From Thermofilaceae archaeon (GTDB lineage Archaea > Thermoproteota > Thermoprotei > Thermofilales > Thermofilaceae), in the NCBI GenBank assembly GCA_026986905.1, contig JALSNQ010000002.1:1-61764 (forward strand): a stretch of 61,764 nt of DNA, in the 5' to 3' direction. Of the stretch, positions 44,728-53,983 are shown piece by piece (position 1 is the first letter of the stretch; every line of letters begins with the position of its first letter). The notes under the pieces are model-generated. The model was given only the letters and a program-made list of their open reading frames with translations. It was not told where the DNA came from and did no database searches. The translations under genes were made by a program, and so were the position numbers.

Positions 44728-45174
44728 ATGAGTGGAATCGAAGGAGTAAAACTCACGGATTACGAGCTACAGCTTATGGCCCTTTTCGAGAAGCTGACTA
44801 GGGTGCCGGCGAAGGACTGTATAGTCGACGACGAGTCGGACAGAATAATATTTGTGGTCGGGAAGGGGCTAGCCCCCTTTGCCGTAGGAAAAAACGGGTC
44901 GAAGATACAGTTGCTCAAGAGGGTTTTTAGAAAGGACGTTGAGATAATAGAGTACGGGAAGAGTATAGAGGAGGCGATGAGGAACAGCCTTTACCCGGCC
45001 GAGGTCGTCGATGTGAAGGTTAAGGGAGAGGGTGACCGGAAGACTGTTTACGTAAGGGTTCCAGAGAACCACATGGGCATGGCGATTGGGAGGGGAGGAA
45101 AAAACATCAAAAGGGCAAAGCTGGTGGCTCGCAGGTACTTTGGCGTCAGCGACGTTAAGCTCATCCCTGCATAG
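44728..45174 (+). CDS. nusA: NusA-like transcription factor (two KH domains)
   Basis: Archaeal NusA, two KH domains without the bacterial N-terminal and S1 domains. GKGLAPFAVGKNGSKI and GMAIGRGGKNIKRAK are the two GxxG RNA-binding loops. 148 aa is normal. Its usual place before rps12 is kept. Confidence 0.92.
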   Translation: MSGIEGVKLTDYELQLMALFEKLTRVPAKDCIVDDESDRIIFVVGKGLAPFAVGKNGSKIQLLKRVFRKDVEIIEYGKSIEEAMRNSLYPAEVVDVKVKGEGDRKTVYVRVPENHMGMAIGRGGKNIKRAKLVARRYFGVSDVKLIPA

Positions 45175-45186
45175 AGGCCGCACAAG

Positions 45187-45196
45187 TTTTTTATAA
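45187..45196 (+). promoter_or_regulatory. TATA box / T-tract before rps12
   Basis: TTTTTTATAA about 31-40 nt before the ATG at 45227, with a GATGAGGAG stretch (about 45205-45213) between. The T-run may also terminate transcripts from the rpo operon. Confidence 0.45.
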
Positions 45197-45226
45197 CCGC
45201 TAATTGATGAGGAGTCGGGTCCTATT

Positions 45227-45670
45227 ATGCCTGGCAGCAAGTCCCCTATGGGGATGTTCGCGGCGCGGAAGCTACGCGAGAAGAGGAAGAAGTTCCGCTG
45301 GAGCGACATATACTACAAGAGGCGCATGCTACAACTTAAGAAGAAGGTAGACCCTCTGGAAGGCGCGCCCATGGCGAGAGGTATAGTGCTGGAGAAGGTG
45401 GGTATCGAGAGCAGGCAGCCGAATAGCGCGGTGAGGAAGTGCGTGCGTGTACAATTAATAAAGAACGGGAAAATAGTCACGGCGTTTCTTCCTGGAGACG
45501 GTGCGCTGCTTTTCGTCAACGAGCACGACGAAGTTGTAATAGAGGGCATAGGCGGCCCGGAGGGCAGGGCGTACGGAGACCTGCCTGGTGTTCGCTGGCG
45601 TGTAGTGAAGGTAAACGGCGTGTCCCTGAAGGAGATACTTAGAGGTAGGAAGCAGAAGCCTATCCGGTGA
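45227..45670 (+). CDS. rps12: 30S ribosomal protein S12
   Basis: Decoding-centre protein, identified by [14 protein letters not shown] and the loop [15 protein letters not shown]. 147 aa is the archaeal length. In many crenarchaea rps7 follows; here rpoD does, and rps7 sits at 53.3 kb. Confidence 0.95.
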   Translation: MPGSKSPMGMFAARKLREKRKKFRWSDIYYKRRMLQLKKKVDPLEGAPMARGIVLEKVGIESRQPNSAVRKCVRVQLIKNGKIVTAFLPGDGALLFVNEHDEVVIEGIGGPEGRAYGDLPGVRWRVVKVNGVSLKEILRGRKQKPIR

Positions 45671-45677
45671 ACCGTCT

Positions 45678-46544
45678 TTGAAGCCCTCCTCGTCTCTCCG
45701 GGTTAAGGTCGTTGAAAACACGTATGACAAGTTGGTAATTGAGGTTGAAAACACTAGGCCGGCTTTTCTGAATAGCCTGAGAAGGGCGTCTATTTCAGAA
45801 GTACCCATACTGGCAATCGATGAAGTCGTGATATACGAGAATGACAGCGTGATGTGGGACGAAGTACTCGCCCACAGGCTGGCACTGGTCCCCTTAAAGG
45901 TTGATCCAAGCGACTACGAGGTTTTACTCGACTGCTATAAGAGTGGGGAGGACTGTGCCGCGGTTTTTGTATTAGACGAGGAGGCCGTGGAGAGGGTAAA
46001 AACGGTTTATAGCGGCCATCTGCGGTTTGAGGGCTTTGAGGGAGCCGTAGAGGCTCCGCGTAGAATAAACGTTGAGGTAGTCTCGAAGAAGATTCCTCTT
46101 GTGAAGCTGGCTAGGGGGCAGAGGCTTCGGCTTACAGCTATTGCCAGGATGGGGGTAGGCAGGGATCACGCGAAGTGGCAGCCTACAGCAGCGGTGGCGT
46201 ACAAGTTTAAGGCGAGAATAAACATTCTTAGAGAGCCCACTACAGAGGAGGCAGAGGCCCTCGCCTCTCTGTGCCCACGCAAGGTGTTTAAAGTCGTAGA
46301 TGGCCGCCTCATCGTAGACAACCTGGATGCATGCAACACGTGTCGTGAGTGCCAGGACAAGTATCCCGACATAGTCTCTGTTGGATGGGATGACAGCAGT
46401 GCGACTTTCTTTATCGAAAGCGTAGGGCCGCTTCCCGCCTGGAAGATACTGCTCACGGCGGCGGACATATTAGAGGAGAGGGCGTCCGGGTTCCTAAAAG
46501 CCGTAGAGGCCGCTATAGGCGACGGCGGGAAGCCCGAAAGCTAA
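45678..46544 (+). CDS. rpoD: RNA polymerase subunit D (Rpb3 homologue) with Fe-S motif
   Basis: Assembly subunit related to bacterial alpha, with NTRPAFLNSLRRASISEVP at the dimer interface region. An inserted ferredoxin-like domain has four cysteines, Cys199 (LCPRKVF) and Cys219, 222 and 225 (CNTCREC), enough for one 4Fe-4S cluster as in other archaeal D subunits. TTG 45678 is 7 nt after the rps12 stop. Normally this gene follows rps13-rps4-rps11; here those are at 60.5 kb. Confidence 0.93.
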   Translation: MKPSSSLRVKVVENTYDKLVIEVENTRPAFLNSLRRASISEVPILAIDEVVIYENDSVMWDEVLAHRLALVPLKVDPSDYEVLLDCYKSGEDCAAVFVLDEEAVERVKTVYSGHLRFEGFEGAVEAPRRINVEVVSKKIPLVKLARGQRLRLTAIARMGVGRDHAKWQPTAAVAYKFKARINILREPTTEEAEALASLCPRKVFKVVDGRLIVDNLDACNTCRECQDKYPDIVSVGWDDSSATFFIESVGPLPAWKILLTAADILEERASGFLKAVEAAIGDGGKPES

Positions 46545-46582
46545 ATTTAGATGTGTCTAGTGGATGTGTGGGGTTGTGATAT

Positions 46583-46942
46583 ATGAAGAGGACTGGGCCC
46601 ACAAACATACACCTGCGGCGACTGGTGCACAAGCTCCGTAAATATAGTCGTGAGTATAAGGCGCCTATATGGAAGGCTGTTGCCGAGAAGCTTTGGAAGC
46701 CTAGGAGACAGAGGATAGAAGTTAATCTTAGCACTATAAACCGTTACACAGAGGAGGGCGATATAGTCGTGGTGCCAGGGAAGGTGCTGGGCAGCGGTGT
46801 TCTGGACCACTCAGTCACGGTTGCTGCTTGGCGCTTTAGCCGTCGGGCAGTGAAGGAGATTAAAAAAATAGGCGAGGCTATTTCGATAGAAGACCTACTT
46901 GAGAGAAACCCCGAAGGTAAGGGTGTGAAAATCATAGGGTGA
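46583..46942 (+). CDS. rpl18e: 50S ribosomal protein L18e
   Basis: Large-subunit protein of the L15/L18e family. It starts [17 protein letters not shown] and has [14 protein letters not shown] in the core, both diagnostic. 119 aa. In the standard rpoD-rpl18e-rpl13-rps9 order. Confidence 0.93.
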   Translation: MKRTGPTNIHLRRLVHKLRKYSREYKAPIWKAVAEKLWKPRRQRIEVNLSTINRYTEEGDIVVVPGKVLGSGVLDHSVTVAAWRFSRRAVKEIKKIGEAISIEDLLERNPEGKGVKIIG

Positions 46943-46947
46943 GGGAC

Positions 46948-47397
46948 ATGGGAGAACTAGTTGTGATTGACGGCAGCGGCCATGTCGCAGGCAGGTTGGC
47001 CAGCATTGTTGCGAAGAGGCTTCTAGAGGGAGACGAGGTTGTAGTAGTGAATGCGCAGGACATAATTATAACCGGGAAGAAGAAGAGGGTTCTCGAGAAG
47101 TTTCTAAAGAGGATAACCGAGTGGAGGACGTATTATAACCCTGAGAAGAGGGGGCCCAAATATCCCAGGACGCCCGACAGGATCTTTAAGAGGATGGTTA
47201 GGGGCATGCTTCCCCACAAGAAGCCCCGTGGACGCAGCGCTTTAAAGAGGCTAAAGGTGTATGTGGGGGTGCCTCCAGAGTATAGGGGCAGGGAGGCTAT
47301 AAGAATAGAAGAAGCCTTGTTCAAGAACGAGTTTTGCCCCTACGTGACGTTGGGCCAAATTTATGAGGAGATAGCTCAGAGAAAGATAGAGGTGTGA
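46948..47397 (+). CDS. rpl13: 50S ribosomal protein L13
   Basis: Large-subunit protein. HVAGRLASIVAKRLLEG begins the core and GMLPHKKPRGRSALKRL is the usual loop. ATG 46948, 6 nt past the rpl18e stop and after GGTGAGGG, is chosen over GTG 46939. 149 aa. Confidence 0.93.
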   Translation: MGELVVIDGSGHVAGRLASIVAKRLLEGDEVVVVNAQDIIITGKKKRVLEKFLKRITEWRTYYNPEKRGPKYPRTPDRIFKRMVRGMLPHKKPRGRSALKRLKVYVGVPPEYRGREAIRIEEALFKNEFCPYVTLGQIYEEIAQRKIEV

Positions 47398-47401
47398 AGG
47401 C

Positions 47402-47800
47402 TTGAAGATAGTGGTCACGTCGGCTAGGAGGAAGACCGCTAGGGCTAGGGCGCTTGTAAAGGACGGTAGGGGACGGGTGTTAATAAACGGCGTTCCGCTA
47501 GAGATATTGGAGCCGGAACTTGTCCGGATGAAAATAGAGGAGCCCATAATGCTGGCCGGCGATGTGGCTAGGCAGGTTGACATAATAGTTGAAAGCCATG
47601 GCGGCGGCATTATGGGTCAGGCCTCCGCCATCAGGACGGCGATAGCCAGGGGGCTCGTGGAGTGGAGTGGAAACGAGCAGTTAAAGGCGCTCTATGAGGA
47701 GTATGACAGGCACCTCTTGGTTGAGGATCCACGCCAGACGGAGCCGAAAAAGCCTAGGGGGAGGAGCGCTAGAGCTAAGAGGCAGAAGAGCTACAGGTAG
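47402..47800 (+). CDS. rps9: 30S ribosomal protein S9
   Basis: Small-subunit protein reaching the P site. TSARRKTARARA begins it, GGGIMGQASAIRTAIARGL is the core, and the basic C-terminal tail ends in KSYR, as required to contact tRNA. TTG 47402 follows a GAAGG stretch, 5 nt after rpl13. Confidence 0.93.
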   Translation: MKIVVTSARRKTARARALVKDGRGRVLINGVPLEILEPELVRMKIEEPIMLAGDVARQVDIIVESHGGGIMGQASAIRTAIARGLVEWSGNEQLKALYEEYDRHLLVEDPRQTEPKKPRGRSARAKRQKSYR

Positions 47801-47845
47801 CCGGGCCCGGAACCCTTATATTTGGAACCGGGGGTGTATGCTGCG

Positions 47846-48073
47846 ATGATTATACCCGTAAGATGTTTCACCTGTGGTAGCCTTATAGGGGATAAGTGGT
47901 ATGAGTACGCTAGGAGGGTGAGTAACGGGGAGGATCCGGGTAAGGTTTTAGACGATCTTGGTGTAAAAAGGTATTGTTGCCGTAGAATGTTTCTATCGCA
48001 CACGGAGATCATCGACAAGATATTGCTGTACACTAGAGTAGGCGAGGTTGAGGAGGAAGAGTTCGCGCCTTAA
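47846..48073 (+). CDS. rpoN: RNA polymerase subunit N (Rpb10 homologue)
   Basis: Zinc-binding small subunit with the atypical zinc site CFTCG near the N-terminus and a paired YCCRR block; both cysteine clusters are visible. ATG 47846 begins [11 protein letters not shown], the family start; the frame opens earlier at 47822. About 75 aa. rpoK, which often follows, is absent; rps2 comes next. Confidence 0.92.
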   Translation: MIIPVRCFTCGSLIGDKWYEYARRVSNGEDPGKVLDDLGVKRYCCRRMFLSHTEIIDKILLYTRVGEVEEEEFAP

Positions 48074-48122
48074 CAGACGGTAGCCTTTATATTGGAGAAG
48101 GCTTTGAGGTTGTGGGAGTCTT

Positions 48123-48767
48123 ATGTCCAGCGAAGATCTCCACATCGAGGAAGGAGAACTACTAATACCCCTAGAGATGTACCTAGCCGCCGGCGTCAGG
48201 ATAGGTACGAGGATGAAAAGCAAGTTCATGGAGCCGTTCATTTATAGTGTCAGGCCCGACGGCTTATACCTCCTAGACGTCAAGAAGACCGACGAGCGTA
48301 TAAGGCTAGCCGCGAAATTTATAGCTAGATACGACCCGCCACGCGTTGTGGCGGTTTCGGGTAGGCAGTACGGCCACAGGCCTGTAAAGAAGTTCTGCGG
48401 GGTCGTGGGGTGCAAGGCGATTGCAGGTAGGGTTCTGCCGGGAACCTTCACGAATCCTGCGCTTAAACACTTCATTGAGGCCGACCTAATGATAGTGACC
48501 GACCCCAGGGTTGACGAACAGGCTATAGATGAAGCGGGAAAAATGGGTATACCAGTGGTGGCGCTCTGCGACACGGACTCGCCCATATCCTACGTAGACC
48601 TTATAATTCCCACGAACAACAGGGGTAGGAAGGCCTTAGCCCTGGTCTACTGGCTACTGGCTAGAGAGGTTCTGAGGGCGCGGGGCGAGTTGCCGCCCGA
48701 CGGGGAGCTGTCTGTCCCGCTCTCAGAGTTTGAGGCAAAGGTTCTTGCCACTGGAGAAGTAGTATAA
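48123..48767 (+). CDS. rps2: 30S ribosomal protein S2
   Basis: Small-subunit protein. [32 protein letters not shown] and the late [18 protein letters not shown] are diagnostic. 214 aa. It ends the superoperon; the enolase gene that sits before it in many archaea is missing here. Confidence 0.94.
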   Translation: MSSEDLHIEEGELLIPLEMYLAAGVRIGTRMKSKFMEPFIYSVRPDGLYLLDVKKTDERIRLAAKFIARYDPPRVVAVSGRQYGHRPVKKFCGVVGCKAIAGRVLPGTFTNPALKHFIEADLMIVTDPRVDEQAIDEAGKMGIPVVALCDTDSPISYVDLIIPTNNRGRKALALVYWLLAREVLRARGELPPDGELSVPLSEFEAKVLATGEVV

Positions 48768-48813
48768 ACTCTTTTCTCCCAAGGATTTTAGTTCCTCTTA
48801 TCCGTACATTATA

Positions 48814-49689
48814 TTGGTGGTAGAGTTGAAGCGGCAACCCGCTCATGCGGGTACCTTTTATCCCGATACGCGTGAGAGTCTTATCGACGCTATAGAGAAG
48901 GCGTTTATGCACAGGCTGGGCCCAGGCGAGTTGCCGCCCAGGCCCCCTCCCCCCTATAAGGGGTCTGCTATCGGAATAATGTCTCCCCACGCTGGTTACA
49001 TGTATTCAGGTCATGTAGCGGCGCACGGCTATCTTAGGCTTGCAGAGGCGGGTGAGCCGGAGGTCGTATTTCTGATAGGCCCAAATCACTATGGGTACGG
49101 GTCACCTATAGCGCTGGATGAAAGCGAGTACTGGGTCACCCCCCTGGGAGAAGTAGAGGTCGACGTTGAGTTGGAAGAGGAGATGGCTTCTCTCGAGAGG
49201 CTTTTCGCCTTTGACTTTACAGCGCATAAGTATGAACACAGCCTGGAGGTTCAGCTGCCTTTCCTCCAATACGTATTCGGCGACGAGTTTAAGATAGTCC
49301 CCATCTCGATGATGCTCCAAAGCCCGGAGGCGGCTTCTAGAGTGGGAAGAACCATAGCGCGCGTAATCGAGGAACACGGACTCAAGGCGTACGTTGTGGC
49401 AAGCAGCGACATGAGTCATTACGTGGATGCACGGATAGCACGGGAAAAGGATATGAGAGCTATATCGAGGATTCTCGAACTTGACGTTGAAGGCCTTTAC
49501 CGCGTCGTCGTGGAGGAAGACGTGTCGATGTGCGGTGTGGGCCCCGTCATGTCTCTAATAGAGGTGGCCCGGGGCCTCGGCTATACTTCTCCCAGGCTTC
49601 TACAATATGCAAACTCCGGCGATGTTACAGGAGACTATAGGCAGGTAGTAGCCTATGCGAGTATAATTTTCGAGAGGGCAAAGGCTTAG
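48814..49689 (+). CDS. MEMO1-family protein (AmmeMemoRadiSam B)
   Basis: Homologue of human MEMO1 within the class III extradiol dioxygenase fold. The metal-site blocks SPHAGYMYSG, GPNHYGYG and SSDMSHYV are visible. In archaea it often follows rps2 and precedes mevalonate genes, as here (IPP isomerase next). The AMMECR1 and radical SAM partners are not in the window, so function remains uncertain. GTG 48814; a TTG 4 codons on is an alternative. Confidence 0.88.
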   Translation: MVVELKRQPAHAGTFYPDTRESLIDAIEKAFMHRLGPGELPPRPPPPYKGSAIGIMSPHAGYMYSGHVAAHGYLRLAEAGEPEVVFLIGPNHYGYGSPIALDESEYWVTPLGEVEVDVELEEEMASLERLFAFDFTAHKYEHSLEVQLPFLQYVFGDEFKIVPISMMLQSPEAASRVGRTIARVIEEHGLKAYVVASSDMSHYVDARIAREKDMRAISRILELDVEGLYRVVVEEDVSMCGVGPVMSLIEVARGLGYTSPRLLQYANSGDVTGDYRQVVAYASIIFERAKA

Positions 49690-49735
49690 CCTGAGTTAGA
49701 GATAACTATCCCGGCTTTTTCCTTAATGTGATAAG

Positions 49736-50824
49736 ATGGAGTGTAGAGGCCAAACTGAGAGGCGTAAAATAGAGCACATAGTAATAGCCGTGAAGGAGAA
49801 TGTAGAGGCCCCCTCTAAGACGACCCTCCTCGACGACGTGGAGCTGGTTCACATGCCACTGACCTCTATCTCTCTAGAGGAAGTGGAGCTGGAGACGTCG
49901 TTTCTAGGTAAAAGGGTTAAAGCCCCCATTTTCGTGAGCGGTATGACTGGCGGCACCCCCCTGGCGGCAGAGATAAACAGGGCTATTGGGGAAGCCGTGG
50001 AGGAGTTGGGGCTAGCCATGGGCGTGGGAAGCCAGCGTGCAGCTCTCGAAGACCCCTCCCTGAGCTACACTTTTAGGGTTGCTAGGGAGGCCGCGCCCAC
50101 TGCGCCTATCGTCGCAAACATAGGCGCCAGCCAGCTGGTATCGGGGCTTAGCGAGAGAGATGTAGAGAAACTCGTGGAGATGATAGATGCTGACGCGATA
50201 GCGTTGCACCTCAACCCCCTGCAGGAGGCTGTGCAGCCGGAGGGGGAAGCTGACTATAGAGGTCTTGTTGACAGGATAAGGTGGCTTGTCGAGGTTTCAC
50301 CGGTACCTGTGATTGTGAAGGAGACGGGAGCCGGCTTCTCGAGGGAAGCTGCAGAGCTCCTAGCTGATACTGGGATAAAAGCCATAGACGTGGGGGGAGC
50401 CGGCGGCACGTCGTTTTCCATAATCGAGTCTATAAGGGCTGAAAGAATGGGGTTCGACGATAAAGCCGTTACGGCGAGGGTGTATGGGGATTGGGGTGTG
50501 CCTACTGCAGCCAGCATATTGGAGGTTCGCAACGCCTTGCCGGGAATCTTTGTGATAGCTACTGGGGGCCTCAGGAGCGGGCTTGACGCCGCTAAGGCTA
50601 TAAGACTGGGGGCTGACATGGCCGGCTACGCCCTGCCAGTCATCAGGGCTGCTTATTCTGGAGGTGCGGGGGCTGTGAAGAGACTGTTGAGACGATTCAT
50701 CGAAGAACTCAGGATAGCGCTGTTTCTCACAGGGTCCAGGGATCTCGCCTCCTTTAGGAGTGCGCCCATAGTCGTCTACGGGAGGCTTAAAGAGTGGATC
50801 GAGTCTAGGGGCTTGAAGATCTAG
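49736..50824 (+). CDS. fni: Type 2 isopentenyl-diphosphate isomerase
   Basis: FMN-dependent isomerase converting IPP to DMAPP. FVSGMTGGTP is near the flavin site, HLNPLQEAVQPEG gives the catalytic region, and GVGSQRAALED and DVGGAGGTSFS are further signatures. 362 aa is normal. It completes the archaeal isoprenoid route with the IPK at 20.7 kb. Confidence 0.94.
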   Translation: MECRGQTERRKIEHIVIAVKENVEAPSKTTLLDDVELVHMPLTSISLEEVELETSFLGKRVKAPIFVSGMTGGTPLAAEINRAIGEAVEELGLAMGVGSQRAALEDPSLSYTFRVAREAAPTAPIVANIGASQLVSGLSERDVEKLVEMIDADAIALHLNPLQEAVQPEGEADYRGLVDRIRWLVEVSPVPVIVKETGAGFSREAAELLADTGIKAIDVGGAGGTSFSIIESIRAERMGFDDKAVTARVYGDWGVPTAASILEVRNALPGIFVIATGGLRSGLDAAKAIRLGADMAGYALPVIRAAYSGGAGAVKRLLRRFIEELRIALFLTGSRDLASFRSAPIVVYGRLKEWIESRGLKI

Positions 50825-50869
50825 CCTGGTTTTTATTATTTTAGCGCCAAGCTATATGTTGATTACGGG

Positions 50870-51310
50870 GTGGTGCTCGTGGCTGGGGGGTTCGAGTTAT
50901 TACCGCACACCGCTGACGTCTTAATTAGAGCTTGGGGGGACACTCTGGAGGAGGCGTTCTCCTATGGTGCGCTTGGCATGTACGAGGTAATGACCGATAC
51001 TGGAAGCGTAGTCCCCAGGGTCGAGAGGGCTGTTGATAGCAGCGGCTTCGACTTGGAGAACCTATTATATAACTGGCTGGAGGATATGATCACGCTCTTC
51101 GATTTAGAGTCGTTTCTAGCTTCGAAGGTTGTTGTCCACGAGATAGTAGAGAAGAATGGGGAATGTTTTCTCAGGTCGACGTTATGGGGGGAGCCGTACG
51201 ATCCCGAGAGGCATGAGAGTAGGGCTTTGGTGAAGGCCGCAACCTATCATATGATGAAGATATGGGAGGAGAATGGAAGGCACTATGTTCAATTTGTGGT
51301 CGACATATAG
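50870..51310 (+). CDS. Archease, RtcB activator
   Basis: Small acidic protein that binds RtcB, helps its guanylylation and allows multiple turnovers. The block FELLPHTADVLIRAWG carries the metal-binding Asp and WLEDMITLFDLES the core; the C-terminal KAATYHMMKI follows. 146 aa. It ends 1 nt from the convergent wHTH gene, beyond which rtcB lies, so the pair is linked but split by the regulator. Confidence 0.92.
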   Translation: MVLVAGGFELLPHTADVLIRAWGDTLEEAFSYGALGMYEVMTDTGSVVPRVERAVDSSGFDLENLLYNWLEDMITLFDLESFLASKVVVHEIVEKNGECFLRSTLWGEPYDPERHESRALVKAATYHMMKIWEENGRHYVQFVVDI

Positions 51311-51311
51311 A

Positions 51312-51689
51312 CTAGGGCTCGATTATGATCTTTCTCAAGTTTAGCATGGGGATCTTCTTCCGCCCCTCCCTCTTGTAAACGACAAGATTATAGGCTTCGA
51401 GGAGTTTAAGATCCCTATAGACGTTAGGCGTTGAGCGGCCAAGGGCTTCGGCGATCTCGCTGACGCTGAGCCTAGTGTTTTCCTTCAGGATTGTTATCAG
51501 CTCCTCCGCCTTCCCGCTAAGTATCTTGCGGGCGACCCAGAGCGGTATTTCCGTCTTGATAGTGTAAACATATTCCCCGTCCTCCTCGTACTCCATGTAG
51601 GCTTTCCATGCTCCCCCCTCTCTTCCCTCTTTATGTACGATTTCTATGAGCTCTTCCGGCGCGGCTTTACGCTCGACGTAGGCTTTCAT
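51312..51689 (-). CDS. Winged-helix transcriptional regulator between archease and rtcB
   Basis: A 125-aa DNA-binding protein. The first 50 residues are of unknown fold (EELIEIVHKEG, WKAYMEYEE); residues about 58-125 form a winged helix: AEELITILKENTRLSVSEIAEALGRSTPNVYRDLKLLEAYNLV is given only in outline, with the recognition-helix region around STPNVYRDL. It is divergent from rtcB across a 74-nt gap that holds two palindromes, the first 3 nt from its own start, so autoregulation and rtcB control are likely. The inducer is unknown. Confidence 0.85.
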   Translation of the reverse strand: MKAYVERKAAPEELIEIVHKEGREGGAWKAYMEYEEDGEYVYTIKTEIPLWVARKILSGKAEELITILKENTRLSVSEIAEALGRSTPNVYRDLKLLEAYNLVVYKREGRKKIPMLNLRKIIIEP

Positions 51690-51692
51690 TAT

Positions 51693-51708
51693 ATGATATA
51701 TTTATCAT
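51693..51708. promoter_or_regulatory. Palindromic operator candidate 1
   Basis: ATGATA-TATT-TATCAT is a perfect 6-4-6 inverted repeat, 3 nt from the start codon of the divergent wHTH gene, in the right place to repress it. Confidence 0.55.
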
Positions 51709-51711
51709 CTT

Positions 51712-51725
51712 TAGATAAAAATCTA
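51712..51725. promoter_or_regulatory. Palindromic operator candidate 2, overlapping TATA
   Basis: TAGAT-AAAA-ATCTA is a perfect 5-4-5 inverted repeat whose centre is 18 bp from that of candidate 1. It covers the AT-rich box placed about 25 nt before the wHTH start on the minus strand and may overlap the rtcB promoter on the plus strand. Confidence 0.55.
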
Positions 51726-51763
51726 TTTTGATGTGAGACGTATATATGTAGGGGTAGAGGAAA

Positions 51764-53212
51764 ATGGTGCCTCCACTTAGACGCATCTCCCCATATATAT
51801 GGGAGATACCTCAAAAGTATAAACCAGGCATGCGTGTGCCCGCCAGAGTATTTGCGGACGAAGTTCTTTTAGAGAAGATGAAGCAGGACATGACCCTTGA
51901 ACAGGCGGCCAACGTCGCCCACCTGCCCGGTATATACAAGTATTCCATAGTGTTACCGGACGGACACCAGGGCTATGGTTTTCCCATAGGTGGCGTAGCC
52001 GCGTTTGACGCCGACAACGGCGTCATAAGCCCCGGCGGAGTAGGCTATGATATTAACTGTGGCGTACGCGTGATTAGGACAAACCTCATGGAAAAAGATG
52101 TTCGCCCGCATCTGCGTGAACTGGCAGAGGTATTATTCCACAATGTGCCCTCTGGACTGGGCAGTACGGGGAAGATCAGGTTAACTGTGGACGAGCTCGA
52201 CAAGGTGCTTGAAGAAGGGGTTGCGTGGGCTATAAGGCAGGGATACGGGTGGCCCGAGGATCCGGAGCACATAGAGGAGAGGGGAAGCATGGAGGGTGCC
52301 TCAGCAGCTATGGTGTCTTCGAGGGCTAAGGCTAGGGGTAGAAACCAGCTGGGGACGCTTGGTAGTGGAAACCATTTCCTGGAGGTGCAGAAGGTTGTTG
52401 AGATATATGATGAGAAGGTCGCACGGCAGCTGGGCATTGTGGAGAAGGGCCAGGTTCTAGTGATGGTTCATACTGGTAGCAGGGGGCTGGGCCACCAGGT
52501 TTGTAGCGATTACCTTAAGATAATGGAGAGGGCGGCTAGGAGGTACGGGGTTCCGTTGCCAGATAGGGAGCTCGTCTCCGTGCCGACTACGAGTAGGGAA
52601 GCGCAAGACTATTTTGCCGCGATGAAGGCGGCTGCAAACTTTGCGTGGACGAATAGGCAGCTTATAACTCACTGGGTCAGGCAGAGCTTCGAGAGGGTAT
52701 TTAAGAGGTCGGCAGACGAGATGGACATGCATATAATCTACGACGTAGCCCACAATATCGCCAAGCTGGAAGAGCATAGCGTCGACGGCCGCAGGGTAAA
52801 AGTGTACGTGCATAGAAAGGGCGCGACTAGGGCCTTCCCGCCCGGCCATCCAGCGGTGCCGGCAGACTACAGGGAGATCGGTCAACCCGTGCTTATCCCA
52901 GGGTCGATGGGTACCGCGAGCTACATTCTCGTTGGAACCGATACAGCCATGGGTATAACTTTTGGCTCATCCCCCCATGGAGCCGGGAGGATGAAGAGTA
53001 GGGCCGCCGCTAAGAGGGTCTATAGAGGTAGCAGTGTGAAGGCCGAGCTTGAGAGACGGGGTATTATAGTGAGGGCTGCTAGCATGGCCGTCGTCGCCGA
53101 GGAGGCGCCGGGAGCGTATAAGGACGTGGATAGGGTAGTCGACGTGGCCCACGCCGTCGGTATAGCGAAAAAGGTAGTCCGCATGGTGCCCCTTGCGGTG
53201 GTGAAGGGCTGA
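51764..53212 (+). CDS. rtcB: RNA-splicing ligase RtcB
   Basis: GTP- and Mn-dependent ligase that joins tRNA halves after intron removal. The motifs are [25 protein letters not shown] with the metal Cys, [22 protein letters not shown], and [11 protein letters not shown] with the histidine that becomes guanylylated. 482 aa with no intein. It is the last enzyme needed for the intron-bearing tRNAs in this window. The ATG at 51764 follows GGGGTAGAGG. Confidence 0.95.
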   Translation: MVPPLRRISPYIWEIPQKYKPGMRVPARVFADEVLLEKMKQDMTLEQAANVAHLPGIYKYSIVLPDGHQGYGFPIGGVAAFDADNGVISPGGVGYDINCGVRVIRTNLMEKDVRPHLRELAEVLFHNVPSGLGSTGKIRLTVDELDKVLEEGVAWAIRQGYGWPEDPEHIEERGSMEGASAAMVSSRAKARGRNQLGTLGSGNHFLEVQKVVEIYDEKVARQLGIVEKGQVLVMVHTGSRGLGHQVCSDYLKIMERAARRYGVPLPDRELVSVPTTSREAQDYFAAMKAAANFAWTNRQLITHWVRQSFERVFKRSADEMDMHIIYDVAHNIAKLEEHSVDGRRVKVYVHRKGATRAFPPGHPAVPADYREIGQPVLIPGSMGTASYILVGTDTAMGITFGSSPHGAGRMKSRAAAKRVYRGSSVKAELERRGIIVRAASMAVVAEEAPGAYKDVDRVVDVAHAVGIAKKVVRMVPLAVVKG

Positions 53213-53220
53213 GGGCCGGG

Positions 53221-53245
53221 GGCAAAAATATATAGTCTTTTTGCC
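53221..53245 (+). promoter_or_regulatory. Inverted repeat spanning TATA before rps7
   Basis: GGCAAAAA (53221-53228) and TTTTTGCC (53238-53245) are a perfect 8-bp inverted repeat around TATATAGTC. The AAAAATATAT run is the likely rps7 TATA box, and the T-run could end rtcB transcripts. Confidence 0.5.
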
Positions 53246-53265
53246 GTGATGCTAGCGGTGTCTTA

Positions 53266-53877
53266 ATGAGCGAGGAACCCCAGGCCTCCACCACTCTGAG
53301 AACTCTTGACGGTAAGCCGATAAAGCTGTTCGGGAAGTGGAGCCTTGAAGAAGTTGAGGTGCGTGATCCAGGGCTAAGGAGGTATATATCGCTGAAACCC
53401 GTATATGTCCCCCATACTGAGGGCAGGCACGCAAAGTGGAGTTTCGGCAAATCCAAGGTTCCCATCGTGGAGAGGCTTATAAACAACCTCATGAGGCCCG
53501 GGAGGAATGCCGGGAAGAAGATGTTGGCCACGAATATTGTGAAGAGGGCCTTCGAGATCATAGAGCTGAGAACGGGTAAAAACCCGGTGCAGGTTCTCGT
53601 GTGGGCTATAGAGAATGCGTCGCCCAGGGAAGAGACGACGAGGATAGTCTACGGCGGTATACTCTACCACGTCTCCGTCGACGTCTCCCCGCAGAGGAGG
53701 ATAGACCTAGCTTTACGTTTCCTGGCTGACGGCGCTAGGCAGTGTGCTTTTGCTAACCCTAAGAGCATAGAGGAGTGCCTCGCCGACGAGATCATAGCTG
53801 CCGCATACGGCGATACGGCGAGCTATGCTATTAGGAAGAAGGAGGAGATAGAGAGGATAGCCTACGCGGCGAGGTAG
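53266..53877 (+). CDS. rps7: 30S ribosomal protein S7
   Basis: Small-subunit head protein. The blocks [38 protein letters not shown] and [13 protein letters not shown] identify it, and the C-terminal [14 protein letters not shown] is typical. 203 aa. It is separated from rps12 by about 7.6 kb, unlike the usual rps12-rps7 pair. Confidence 0.95.
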   Translation: MSEEPQASTTLRTLDGKPIKLFGKWSLEEVEVRDPGLRRYISLKPVYVPHTEGRHAKWSFGKSKVPIVERLINNLMRPGRNAGKKMLATNIVKRAFEIIELRTGKNPVQVLVWAIENASPREETTRIVYGGILYHVSVDVSPQRRIDLALRFLADGARQCAFANPKSIEECLADEIIAAAYGDTASYAIRKKEEIERIAYAAR

Positions 53878-53983
53878 CCCCTAGGTACTGTATCGCTCCC
53901 CCTTTTCTCAGATATAAACCTCCGGGCTTCTTGCACATTAGCGTTAATACCTTGAAGCGTTCATGAGACATAGTGAGCTGACT

